A stretch of DNA of 64,000 nucleotides, taken from assembly GCA_019055375.1 (NCBI GenBank), contig JAHQIW010000002.1, forward strand, positions 124,001-188,000. Direction: 5' to 3'. Below, in pieces: positions 36,760 to 54,873 of the stretch. Below the pieces are notes generated by a model. It was not told where the DNA came from. It searched no databases and saw only the letters and a program-made list of their open reading frames with translations. Position numbers and translations under genes: made by a program. The DNA is from Parelaphostrongylus tenuis. Its lineage: Eukaryota; Nematoda; Chromadorea; Rhabditida; Metastrongylidae. Each line of letters begins with the position of its first letter. Within the stretch, counting starts at the first letter, position 1.

Positions 36760-39180
36760 CTGGTTCGAATGGGCTATTAGAGTCTGTCGGTATCACAGTA
36801 TGCGTTCGTTCGATCTCTTGAGGCTATACTCCTACATGAAGGAATCAACGCCGAGTAATAAATTATCACAAGTCAGATGACAGAATATCATGCCATTGCA
36901 GGGATACTCGAGCTTTGGCTGCTCAGATGAATCACACAGCTCCATTCCGCTTTTCTATAGGCCCCATTCAAAACGATAACACTCTGATAATGATCTAAAC
37001 GGTCGAATAAAGAGGCATGACTCATTTTAACGACAAGCTCGACTGCTAGTCTCTGCAATTCTACACCTGACTTGCTGTGATTTATTACTCGACGTCGGAT
37101 CCTTCATAGAGGGATAGCCGTGACGGATCGACTGAACCGAGGGACTGTCCTACATAGAGTTCTTGAGGAGGAAACAGACACCTGTCTAGCACTTAGACCT
37201 CATATAGGGCTCAAAACATGTATTATCATTATCAGAGGTATTTCGTAAATCACTGAGATGCAATACCAAACCTCGTAAAGACTGGAAAAAAAGTTTGTGG
37301 AGATACTATGCTTTTATTCATTGGAACAAAACTTGCTTGTGAACCTGACAGACTTATGATAAAAAATGAGTGGAACTTATCACGTTTTGAAACAAGTTGT
37401 CACATTGGAGATTCGGTCAGGTTTTTCGGTACTTTTCCCCCACGCAGCACCCCTGCACAACTCTCTCGGAAAAGACGCGTTCTCCACTTTTCTAGAGTTC
37501 CAGGACTCATTCGATAGTCTAATTATTGGCAATTGCAATACATACTTGGCCTCCAAAAAACTTCTCAGTGAGCTCTGGCACTAAATATGAATCACGTTTC
37601 CCCCTCAAACAAAGTCAATGGATAGAACTTTTCCTCTAGACTTTTGAAAATCTTTCGATAGTTTTAATTTCGGTAAGTTTAATGGTCGACTTGATACTCT
37701 CGAAACATTTCCTGAAGCGCCGAAATAAATTACTATTTCGCACCCGCACCGAATTTCTTGGAGTCAAGGGTTTGTGAGTGATTGTTCATCAATCGCGAGG
37801 TAGATTTTATTATGCAGCGAGAATCGCATGCAATGTGCCATATTTGTCATTGAATTTAGAATTTCTTTTTGGCAGAGAAAAATTTTGGAAAAAGTACACG
37901 ACTCTAATTCTTCAGGATTTCCTCTAAGCTTTCATATAGTTTTCGTGTAATGGCTTCGGCTTTTCAGGCTCAGGAGCGGAAGGAGTTTCATTTGACGGTG
38001 TAAGAAGACAATGAAAATCTAAAACCACGGAACGAAAATTCGAAATTTTTCTACAACAACAGTGCAAGAACCCATAAATCTCGACGAAATTGAGAAAAGC
38101 TTAGGCAAATGATACAAATACTCTTGAAAATGCGCCATATGTGGAATATATTCCTAAGTTTGCAACCAGACCATATTAGAAAGAGCTTTCAAAAAATAAA
38201 GTACAATAGAGATTATTAGGATTGGAGCTACCAAATGAGTACTAAGATTGTAAAAATCAGGAAATGCAACTTTTTTGAAGCATTGAGATGGGTGTGAGAA
38301 AGAAAAATTACTAGTTCTTTTTCCGAGTTGTTTACGAAATCAGAATATGAATACAAAGCATTAACACTAAATGTTTTGTCGACGCCAATCACGGAAACCA
38401 CTCGAAGTCGTTACCGTTTGGGAGGGGAATAGTCCATTACGAACATATTTTAGGCATTCTTCTATATTTAACGAGCTGTGCAGAAGCAGTCTGCAATCTC
38501 GTTTTACCAGTATCTCAAAGGATTCTTCTGAATAGAAAGCCATTTGGGAGCTGTGGATAGTGAAATTTTGATGCTAGCCTGCTTCGCCGTCGCTGCGTTT
38601 TAGATAGATTTACAAATCATGGAAGTCCACCCTAAACGTTTATACACCAGCTGAGGTCAATGAAAGTCCAAAACAACATACAGTAGAAATCGGACTGAGG
38701 TGGTTTTGATGACGTAAACGACAAGGTATGCTTTCCTTCCAAACCAAATATCTTAGTCAGCAAGATATATCCATCGCGCCAAAAGTCTTCAACTTGTCGA
38801 AATGCATTTATTTAAAGATGCAGTAGGTGTCAACTACCAACAATGGGCCATCACCGGCGAAGAAATTTGCGGAGTGAGTTGATGACACTCTCTTTGCTCA
38901 CACCGATTTAGCGATAAGGAAGCTACTTCTCATCTAGATTTTGGGTGTAAGTGTAGTGCACTTCAATGACCACTACGACCATAGTTTACTTTACATTCCT
39001 TCTTTACTTTTCATTCATTGAAATCGCATGTTTTGTCAAACTAAGCTGTTCCACTGTGAAATGATCCTTTTCCACTGAGTTGTTCCATGATTTTCTTCGC
39101 ATTTCGACACTTTTGTTGATTTGATTGCTATTCAGTCGAAGAAATCGATCTATCACCAATATCTATTCAACATCATAAGT
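36760..39180. other. Non-coding, nothing clearly recognised
   Basis: No supportable gene over 2.4 kb. 37,090-37,240 shares blocks with 11,340-11,480. Two overlapping 70-codon frames at 37,308-37,584 show no motif. Confidence 0.4.
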
Positions 39181-39189
39181 AATGGCATG

Positions 39190-39725
39190 CAGCCATTTGT
39201 TGGGCGAGGACTGGATGCCTACCTCCAAGAAAAATGAAGGTGATCAAAGATGTCGGTCAGATCACTTGAGCGCGATGCGCTCGTGATTATTTAAGAAGTT
39301 ACCTGCTGTGATTGCATAAGCAGGACTTTCTCAAGCTGATCGTAACTGAAGATCAGCCGTAGGGCCACTATAACAACAAGTTGATCCACTCATACTGGCT
39401 GCCTTGCGGCGGACGTGTCAGCTCAGTCATAGCCAACGAAGGCACTTTTGGATTGGCAGGGCACGCTGTTTAATGAACTTCTGAAGAACAAGTGTATAAT
39501 CAGTGCCGACATCTATTGGGAACAATACAAATTGATCACACCAATGAAAAAAGCGTCCCAAGCGGCTAGTATTATATCTTTCTATAATAACTCTCGATCT
39601 CACATTGCAAAATCGACTCGCCACATTTTGTAGACACTGTGCTAGACCACGGGACCACACCCACCCTATGGCCCTGATATTGCTCTATCGGATTATCATA
39701 TTTTCCATGCCGGCACCCTCGGGAA
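39190..39725 (+). pseudogene. mariner-type transposase relic
   Basis: About 39,330-39,350 translates to FLKLIVTEDQ, equivalent to the first catalytic region of mariner. The frame at 39,448-39,633 reads DWQGTLFNELLKNKCIISAD, SQAASIISFYNNSRSHIAKS and TR. After a stop it continues PPYGPDIALSDYHIFHA. The second catalytic Asp (HDN) is replaced (YNN), while the third (SDYH) is kept. Stops and frame changes occur throughout. It resembles the relic at 2,640-3,170. Confidence 0.75.
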
Positions 39726-39729
39726 AGAA

Positions 39730-41320
39730 GTTCTCAAGTGCTTTAGACATTCAAGTCACTGATTGTACACTGAGTTTTGATTAATTCATTATGTACTGAC
39801 TACTGAGTACAGGTAAGAAATGAAAATTCTAAGCGGGAAAAGTAAATTGTTGATCGCTAGTGATTTCTTCGAGTTAATTCTAGATTTGAAGTTGATTGCA
39901 TAGATTGCTTATTGATGAATAAACGTTTCAGAAAAAAATATTCACAACATCAGCAAGATGTGACAAAGTATGAGTGAATGCATCTTCCTAAATGAGAACT
40001 CTGCAGATTAATGGATGCGCGCTCATTTTACGCTTACTCCAGCTACGTACTAAAAATTCTTTACATAAACTCGAAAAGTCAAACACAAGAAGTTACGCAA
40101 CAGACTATGCCCAGGTTTGATTCTCACAAGATAGGCGATAAAACGAGCAAAAAAGCTTGAAGGTGTGATTTTTACTAAAAAAAAAATCTAGCTTTCTCCC
40201 AAAAAATGAGAAATTTTGGGAGGTATGAGCGCTGAAAATATCTTTATAGAAGTTCTCTACGTGATATTCCATTGTTCATGACAATAAAATGTCTTTAGCT
40301 CAGGATTTTGCTATATATAACTGTAAAAGAATCTGATGTGATGCCGAAGGAATGGACTAACTGTTTCGAAGGAGAAGCACATTTTTCTCTTCGTTGCTAA
40401 AGCGCGCTGAAAAAGCCTTTTCGAAAACCCCGTTCAATGTCGAAATCGCTATTATCAAAAAACAACAATTCTAGTAAAAAAGATGTCGGGCAAAATGCCA
40501 TAAAAAGTGCATCCAATTCTGTGCATTTCGACTCAAAACTTAATTTTTTTCGAACAAGCAGTGCAGTAAGAAGGCTCTTTTAGAAAATAAGCTCAGTAAT
40601 AGAATCTCCATTTCCCAATTGATCGAGTCATGTTGATCTTCGTAACCGTCGCGTTAAGACGAAATCAATGGGTTAGAACAGTGCTTGGGAGCTTGCAGTG
40701 TCTGTGGTGACTAGTTTATTTAGTCCAATGATATTATCCTGAGTCCAATGGCAACACGTATTGGTTGAAACAAAACCCGCTTGAATTTTTAACTCACTTG
40801 GCGCCACGAAAAATGAGAAGAGATCAGAACGAGTTAGAATAAATCATTATATTTATGGTCCAGCTAGGTTCCTCTTCCCAGTTCTGGGCAACACGTCGAA
40901 GAATTCTCATACACCACGACAGGTATTCATCGGCCCAGGCCCAAACCACCTTGCATCTACGCGACAACTAGATTAACGACCTTCTTTTAGTCGCCCTCAA
41001 ATCTTGCAGCTACGAACTTCAGATATTTAACTGGGCAAAATTACTCTACAACACATTATCTTGAGAGCATATAGAAACAATTGAAAGAGGTGCAGAAAAA
41101 CTACATAAGACATAATTTAAGCGGTAAGCAAAACTTTGGACGCCAGACGGGGAGAGGAGGGGGAACGCTACGGAAGGGTTAAATGTTGGTTTGATTCCCA
41201 TCTAATGCTCGAAGTTTTGCATATCACTCAATATTATTGAATATGAGTTTCAAGCATCGTATCAACTGATGAAGCAGTTAACTGAAAGGACTTCTATTTG
41301 AGTATAACCAGAATCTTTTG
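39730..41320. other. Non-coding, with an anonymous repeat
   Basis: About 40,240-40,640 shares blocks with 4,970-5,220. About 41,180-41,240 looks like a diverged family E tail (GGTTTGATTCCCATCTAATG, AAGTTTTGCATATCACTCAA). No gene is supported. Confidence 0.4.
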
Positions 41321-41321
41321 A

Positions 41322-41404
41322 GAGAAGAAAGAATTGAAAAGAGAAGAAAAGAAGAGCGAAGAAAAGAAAAGAAAAGAAAAGGAAGAAAAAGAGAGAAAAG
41401 AAAA
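41322..41404. repeat. Purine-rich tract
   Basis: About 80 bases almost only of A and G on the plus strand (GAAAAGAGAAG-type repeats), i.e. a polypyrimidine tract on the minus strand. Confidence 0.9.
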
Positions 41405-41478
41405 TGAGAAGTCAGATTCGTGACAAAGAACAACAGCTGTGTTTGATTCAATCTGTAATGAAATCGTGCTTAACTTAC

Positions 41479-41600
41479 CTGTCTCACAAATTCGCCTTGT
41501 ACCAAATATGGTCCACAATCTGTGTGGCAATCTCAAATTGCCACTATTTGCTTTGGCATGTGAACAGACTGGCGTGCACGCGTAAGTGCCACGTGAAAAA
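41479..41600 (-). other. Candidate exon of unknown identity
   Basis: A minus-strand open stretch bounded by a strong acceptor (TTTCTCTTCCAG) and donor (ACAG/GTAAGT) reads SRGTYACTPVCSHAKANSGN then LRLPHRLWTIFGTRRICETG. Several cysteines give a faint extracellular-domain look. No neighbouring exon was found, and I do not recognise it. Confidence 0.25.
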
Positions 41601-42289
41601 CTGGAAGAGAAACTGCAAAAAGTGATAAACTTGTGAGGTTTGAGAAGCTGCCATGAAATAAGGTACTCGGAGTTAGGCGAGGCCTCAGCGACAATCAAAA
41701 TGCATACAATACTGAAACAGCGCGGTTTATGGGCTAGAAGAAGCAAGTAGAGCACGCGATATGCCAAGCTTTGCAGGAATGAATAATGTTCAAGTTGAGG
41801 TCGATCAAAAAATTCTCGAGGGTAGTCGTTGAAGTGGCATTGGTCAACATTCCAGAGCCATTAAGGAGCACCTTCAAGCACAAAAAGTCTAGACGTATAC
41901 GAGGATTTTGACTTGAAGAAACTTGTCTGACGCAATCAATCGATAATCGAACCGATCTGTGTGTAAATGGGATATTTCTTAAACTTTAGGATCATTTTCG
42001 TTGACGAAACCTGACATCTCTTACTTGGGTGCTATATTAAGCGATACTTTTGACGAAATCTGTAATGAAATTGGGCATTCACCTGTTATATGGCGATAAA
42101 TGAAGATCCGACCTTATGTAATACTGTAAGATTCGCCTTATGTAATAGCGTAACAACAGTCTGCAATATAAACAAGCCTTGTTTTGTAATTGTTTTCGCA
42201 AAAGTTGTCGTCTTCTTTCAGCTAAAGCCCCTCCCAGAAACTGGTTGCCCATACCCAGGCGTACTCTCCTCTGCATTTTTCTCATTCTC

Positions 42290-42470
42290 AATTTTCTCAC
42301 GGTCGCAATCAGCTGCTGTAACGGCGGCGTCTCGTATCGTGAGAACGAAGACCTCATGGGAAAGTAGAAGCAGGCAGCACGACATTCTCGCACAGAGACG
42401 CAGATGCCACCCTCTATGAGTGCCGCACAGGCGGCTACACGACGGCGCTCGCCTATTAACGCAATTAAAT
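42290..42470 (+). repeat. Family G repeat
   Basis: The order CTGTAACGGCGGCGTCTCGT, CATGGGAAAGTAGAAGCAGG and CTACACGACGGCGCTCG recurs at 48,225-48,360 and, inverted, at 61,735-61,935. The overlapping 104-109 codon frames on both strands come from this repeat. Confidence 0.55.
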
Positions 42471-42474
42471 CAAA

Positions 42475-42845
42475 CTATTTCTTATTATACCTTTATTTCG
42501 ACTGTTTTATTAAAACTACATTCAAATTTCAATAGATCCTTTCATTATTATTTGAGCCAACATGTCATGTTGTCTGGTAAGCGCTCTTGTACAGCCCCAA
42601 ACACGTGTTTCGTCCTTACAGACTCGTCAGTTGGGCAGAACCTTTTTACACTCTGTGTTAAGTGAAATTTTCACCTAACACAGAGTGTTGTACACTCGAT
42701 TACTCTTTGGCTGCTATTTCTTTCATATTATACCTTTACTTCGAAAGGGGCAAAACACGTGTATGGAGCTGTACAAGAGCCCATACCAGACCACATGACA
42801 TGTTGGTTCAAATAGTAATGAAAGGATCTGTTGAAAAAAATTTCT
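42475..42845. repeat. Family C element(s)
   Basis: It contains TTATTTGAGCCAACATGTCA, ACAGACTCGTCAGTTGGGCA and the palindromic core ACACTCTGTGTTAAGTGAAA / TTCACCTAACACAGAGTGTT (about 42,649-42,690), followed by a partial second copy with CCAGACCACATGACATGTTG. Confidence 0.65.
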
Positions 42846-43352
42846 GTCGGTACACTCTGGCTTACAACCTTTTCGTAAGCATTTAGGGTTTCTCTTTAGA
42901 AAAAGCGGAGTTTCAGATGAAACCTTAGCATTTTTCAACCACCTAAATCCTTCTGAACTCTACTCTAGCATATTTAACCTTAGACTGAAAAGAAAACTCA
43001 CCTGAATGAGGAAAATTCAAATCTCATTCGAATACCATCGCACCACCATTGAAGCGCGCCCCGCTGACTCGGCGGCCACGTAGCGTGTCACGGGGAGACA
43101 ACGACGCGGAAGACAACGGATTAATTATTGTTGCGATTTCTAGGATACGGTGTCAGCTGTAATTCTGTATTGCAGCAGATGCGCCGATTCGAAGCGCACA
43201 AATGCGGACTTTTTTCCGTGGAGCACGTGAATTATGTGGATTGGGAGCGCATCATCGCATCGTGGTCTGCGGCAACTTCTTCGAGCGGTTTTTCTTCACT
43301 TTTTCAAAAATGTTTCTCTCCATTTTATTTGCGCTGGTCTCTTCATTGAGAG

Positions 43353-43490
43353 CAGCGATGTGGCGTAGTGGTTGAAGTGTTCTGCGTCATGCACAAGGTC
43401 GGTGGTTCGATCTCGCGCCCATGGCTCACCAATTCATCCAGTCCATCGTTCCGTCGTCGGTGAATTGGTAGCGGATTGGTTGAACAACAA
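43353..43490 (+). repeat. SINE family A, head and front part
   Basis: The head GATGTGGCGTAGTGGTTGAA and B-box GGTTCGATCTCGCGCCCATG are well preserved. The body ends early (about 43,490) and then joins family R sequence. Confidence 0.75.
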
Positions 43491-43519
43491 ACATCAGGCA
43501 TTTGCCAAAGCGACAATCG

Positions 43520-43790
43520 ATCGATCTTTGAATCCTACGCTATCCAATGATTACTAATAATCCAACGAAAGAGCTTTGTTCGGGGAGAAATACACGCGTC
43601 TGTAAGGCAAGAATTCCCTTCTGTAACAACATAAAAAAGGCTTTTTTGAAAACCCGCTAGGCTGGGGCTGTAGCCAAAACTCTAAGCTTCCTGACGATCA
43701 CTAAGTCTCCTATAATAAGTTCGTGTCCAGCGAATGAAGCCGCTTCTTCATTTATCGCCTTATAGTGGACAAGTGTCTTCTTATTTTATT
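43520..43790. repeat. Family R fragment (interior and right arm)
   Basis: GAATCCTACGCTATCCAATG at the start and TGTCCAGCGAATGAAGCCGC near the end match family R. The left arm is missing. Confidence 0.5.
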
Positions 43791-43864
43791 TTCAGTCTAT
43801 CTCTAATAATCTACTATTACTTTGATGCTTGTTTTGTTACTTATGCACGTTAACACTTTATTGA

Positions 43865-44103
43865 TCCGTCATCACAGTGTTTTTTTACTGTGCAGATCCT
43901 AATGCTTCTAGCATTCAATTCGTGTTTTCGTCTTCTTCTTGAACGGCGTAGAACACAGATCGAGCGAGTCTCCTTGCAATCTCAAGGATAGCCTTACTGT
44001 GGCGTTCCATAGGACATTGTTGTTGACTGCCGCAGAGAAGGGGTGAAGCTTGGCTCCACGCACGCCGTGATCAGCACCACAACCACTCGGCCACGGCGCC
44101 CCT
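43865..44103 (-). repeat. SINE-like family B
   Basis: The inverted body has GTGTTTTCGTCTTCTTCTTG, GTGGCGTTCCATAGGACATT and GTTGACTGCCGCAGAG, and its head is at the right end (CACTCGGCCACGGCGCCCC). Preserved better than most copies. Confidence 0.65.
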
Positions 44104-44307
44104 GCTTTATTACTACATTACTTGATTACTTTTATGATATTTTGTTACTCTGAGTAGTATTTTAGTAGGTGGATCCATGAGCTTTGGCTCTATGAATATG
44201 AACACCAAATTTCAGATTTGATAGAAATCACGTGATTTTGGTATCGTCCAATTGTGCATTTTCTTGTGAACACCTTGAAATACAACTTGCTTATACTTGC
44301 TTCAAGA

Positions 44308-44530
44308 TGGAGTTGTCTTGGAAACAAATTCACGTTCTACTCATGCACAATTGGCGCGTAGGGGAAAATGCTAGTGAAGCTGCGCGCAAGATTAACGCAT
44401 CTTGGGACGATGATACGGTTACAACGACGGCTAAGTAGCGCTCCGGCCGTCTACAGGAGGCTCCATTAATCTTGCGTGCCCCTTCACTAGCATTTTCCTT
44501 GATGCGTCATTCGTGCATGATGAGCAAACC
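44308..44530 (+). pseudogene. mariner transposase N-terminus, with an inverted partial copy of itself
   Basis: The frame starting at 44,308 reads MELSWKQIHVLLMHNWRVGE and NASEAARKINASWDDDTVT, the first helix-turn-helix of mariner-type transposases, and then stops (44,436). The segment 44,462-44,530 is the reverse complement of about 44,340-44,405 (AAAATGCTAGTGAAG and CGCAAGATTAA occur in both arms), so the region folds into a hairpin. No catalytic domain is present. Confidence 0.7.
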
Positions 44531-44690
44531 AACGTTAGTGACGCAATGGGTTAGAGCATGTGCTCCAAGGATAAAGTGAGATGCTGGTTTGAGTCTCGCC
44601 CGACGCAAATGTTTTGCACATCACTCTACATCAGTGGCTATATTTGTAGCAACATATCACCGCTAGAGGCGTTTAAGTGGAAGAGATTTC
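44531..44690 (+). repeat. tRNA-like module, family D
   Basis: The head GTGACGCAATGGGTTAGAGC and B-box-like GGTTTGAGTCTCGCCCGACG are followed by CAAATGTTTTGCACATCACT and an AACATATCACCGC right arm like that of 8,413-8,658. The left arm is lost, and the mariner hairpin lies there instead. Confidence 0.55.
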
Positions 44691-44849
44691 TGCTCGGCCA
44701 TCTGAAAAAGGATGTATGATTGCTAAACTTAGCTTAAATAACCAGTAAGTACCACTAAGTGTGTGGGTAGATTAGAAATATGGCTTCTTTTCCACTCCTA
44801 AAACATGTTCTGTGTGCTCTTGTGGCCTGTTTAGCTCCTATTTTCTATT

Positions 44850-45050
44850 TTTTATCTATTTCGTACAATCCCTCATCACAGTGAGGATCTGGTCTTTCCC
44901 TTGAATGCCTAAGAATACTGGTTAAGGCGGTTCTCCTTGCAGTCTTGGAGGGACCAGAGCTGAAAGGTTCCCTGATACTATAGATGTTCAGGTGATTGAT
45001 TGCAGGAGAGTTCTGAAGTGGCCAGGGATCGAAGCGGCTTTTGCTTATCC
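44850..45050 (-). repeat. Degenerate family B copy
   Basis: CCCTCATCACAGTGAGGATC, CTCCTTGCAGTCTTGGAG and GATTGATTGCAGGAGAGTT resemble the order of family B copies in inverse orientation, with much divergence. Confidence 0.35.
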
Positions 45051-45141
45051 TTATCTGAACTCTTGGCATTTCTTTTCTTTCCCTTTCTGTGAAATCAGTG
45101 CTATTCGTAATGCGGTTTCTTTCTTCCCCTGCTAAAAGTAA

Positions 45142-53020
<7,879 letters not shown>

Positions 53021-53087
53021 TTCGGTCCGTATCTGGACATATCCGTTAGATTTGTGATTTGTCCTAATTTTATCCTCTAATAACTTA

Positions 53088-53243
53088 GCCCCTACGGGAC
53101 CGTGGGCCAACGTCCTCTGCGTCCCCAACCTTCAACGTATTGCGTCTAACAATGGCAGACGAAATTTTACGCCATTTTTAGATGCAAGATTGAAGGTTAG
53201 AGACTCAGAGGCCGTGGGTCCACAGTCCCGCAAGGGTTTACCT
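53088..53243. mobile_element. Foldback element just after SRP54
   Basis: The arms CCTACGGGACCGTGGGCCAA and the complement of GTGGGTCCACAGTCCCGCAA are inverted copies extending about 65 bp each, with a short loop around 53,145-53,165. It lies within 70 bp of the stop codon, so it may be in the 3' UTR, where it would form a strong hairpin in the transcript. Confidence 0.75.
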
Positions 53244-53798
53244 TTCTCTTATTTATTCTCTTAATCAACTTTCTTCCTCTATAATGTTCTGACTTTGATG
53301 CTGTGATACGAGATTTTCCTTTTAGAATCCGATTAACCTAAGGAAAAGCTCTCATTATACTTGAATATCTTCGATCACCGTTTTGTCTATGTGTCGGTTT
53401 TATTTCAATTGTATCTAGTTTTTTTATAGCACTAGGGGATTTGTGAAAGCACTCTTTGTGTTTAATACTGGGTTTTCTTGGTTTCCTCAACTGATCGATG
53501 TACATAAAATAAGTCTTAAATTATTCGAAAATTCCGGGAAGTTAATCGGAATTTAAAGAAAAAAACATGATTGTGGACTGTTCCGTACACGACATAAAGA
53601 TATACCTACATCATGGTTTTGTCTGTCCAACCATATACATTTTGGCAAGTATCTCTTCATCTCGGATCGTCGGATCTGCTTATGAAGGAAATGTGTTGAT
53701 TCGCTTCACAGTCAAGATTTTTCAAGTTAGTAATGACTGTAGTTTGACAGTTGAAATTTTCTGTAGAAGTCTTCTTTACGGAGATCCTAAGGAACTTT

Positions 53799-54422
53799 AG
53801 TACTTGTCCATTATGAGGCCGACAAATGAAAGACCGATCTCATTCGCTGAACAGCAACATTTATTAGGACTGTCAGTGATCATTCGAAAGCTGAAGACTT
53901 CAGGCTACAGCCCTACATCGCAGATTTTCTGAGAAGCCTTTTCTTTACGTTGTTTTCCAGAGGAAGATTTCTTGCGTTACAGATGCTCGTATCACAGGGC
54001 CGAATAATCATTCGATAGCGTAATGTTTGCTGATTCCAACGCTGATTGCTTATTCTCTGAAAAGATCCGTTTCTCTGCAATACAAGAGGGCAAAGGGGTC
54101 TTAGGCCAGTTCACGTGCCGGTGGGTGAGACGGCCACGTGAACCAAAAATAGGCACAGTGTTGGATTCAGCATGCAATACGCTATCGAATGATTGCTAAT
54201 AGTCCAAAGAAGGGGCCCTGTCAGGTGTGAAATATGCGCGTTTGATACACAGTTTTGTGTGGATTTTACAGTGTTATAAAAGTGTCTTTTTGGGAACAAG
54301 GTGATGTGGAGCTCTAGCCAGAAATCTAAGCTTTCTGAATAGATTAGTACACTCCCATGAAAAGTTACTGTCCAGCGAATGATATCGGTTTTCATTTGTT
54401 GCCTCATAATGGCAAGTACCGG
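53799..54422. mobile_element. Family R long-TIR element, best copy (about 620 bp)
   Basis: The left end GTACTTGTCCATTATGAGGC (53,801) is repeated inverted at 54,397-54,416 (GCCTCATAATGGCAAGTACC), and the arms continue for over 100 bp through ATTCGCTG...CAGCAAC and its complement. No transposase frame is present. Other copies at 3,461, 60,575 and 62,138 share its interior. It lies in the space between SRP54 and the RNase H2B exons. Confidence 0.8.
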
Positions 54423-54484
54423 AACTTCTCTTACGAAATTGATCCATAAGATCGACTGCCTTTAGAAACCTCGCAGTAAGCATT

Positions 54485-54866
54485 CTAAATAATTCCAAAA
54501 AAGAATGTCTAGAGCCCAAACGAGGTTGGTACGCCACGGCCATACACCGGTGTTTCGGAGGCTCGTCCTCCTCGTCAGTGACCCCCGCCCCACATTAAGC
54601 CCTGCATTGAAGCAAGGAGGTAGGCGTATGTGATCTTATGGAGTAATTTTGATCTACCAGCCGAAATACATCGACTGAAAGTGGTGATGGACCAGTGTTA
54701 TTGTACACTATGCCATCACCACATACGCCTCCCTCCTTGCTACAATGCAGGGCTTAATGTGGGGCGGGGGTCACTGACGAGGAGGCCGAAACCTCCGAAG
54801 CACCGGTGTATGGCCCTGGGGTACCTACCTCGTTAAGGCTTTAGACATTCTTTCTTGGAATTCTCT
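54485..54866. mobile_element. Family F foldback element
   Basis: AATTCCAAAAAAGAATGTCT (54,490) and AGACATTCTTTCTTGGAATT (54,843) are the tips of inverted arms of about 145 bp. The arms include GTGACCCCCGCCCCACATTA and, on the other side, TAATGTGGGGCGGGGGTCAC. The loop (about 54,635-54,710) holds GATCTACCAGCCGAAATACA. The same family lies at 14,880-15,240. Confidence 0.85.
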
Positions 54867-54873
54867 TACAAAG

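Noticed and set aside
41294..41767. 157-codon minus-strand frame
   Set aside because: Much of it is the translation of a pyrimidine tract (Phe/Ser/Leu runs). Only the short 41,479-41,600 part has splice-site support.
42079..42419. Overlapping 104- and 109-codon frames
   Set aside because: They coincide with the family G repeat found elsewhere in the window.
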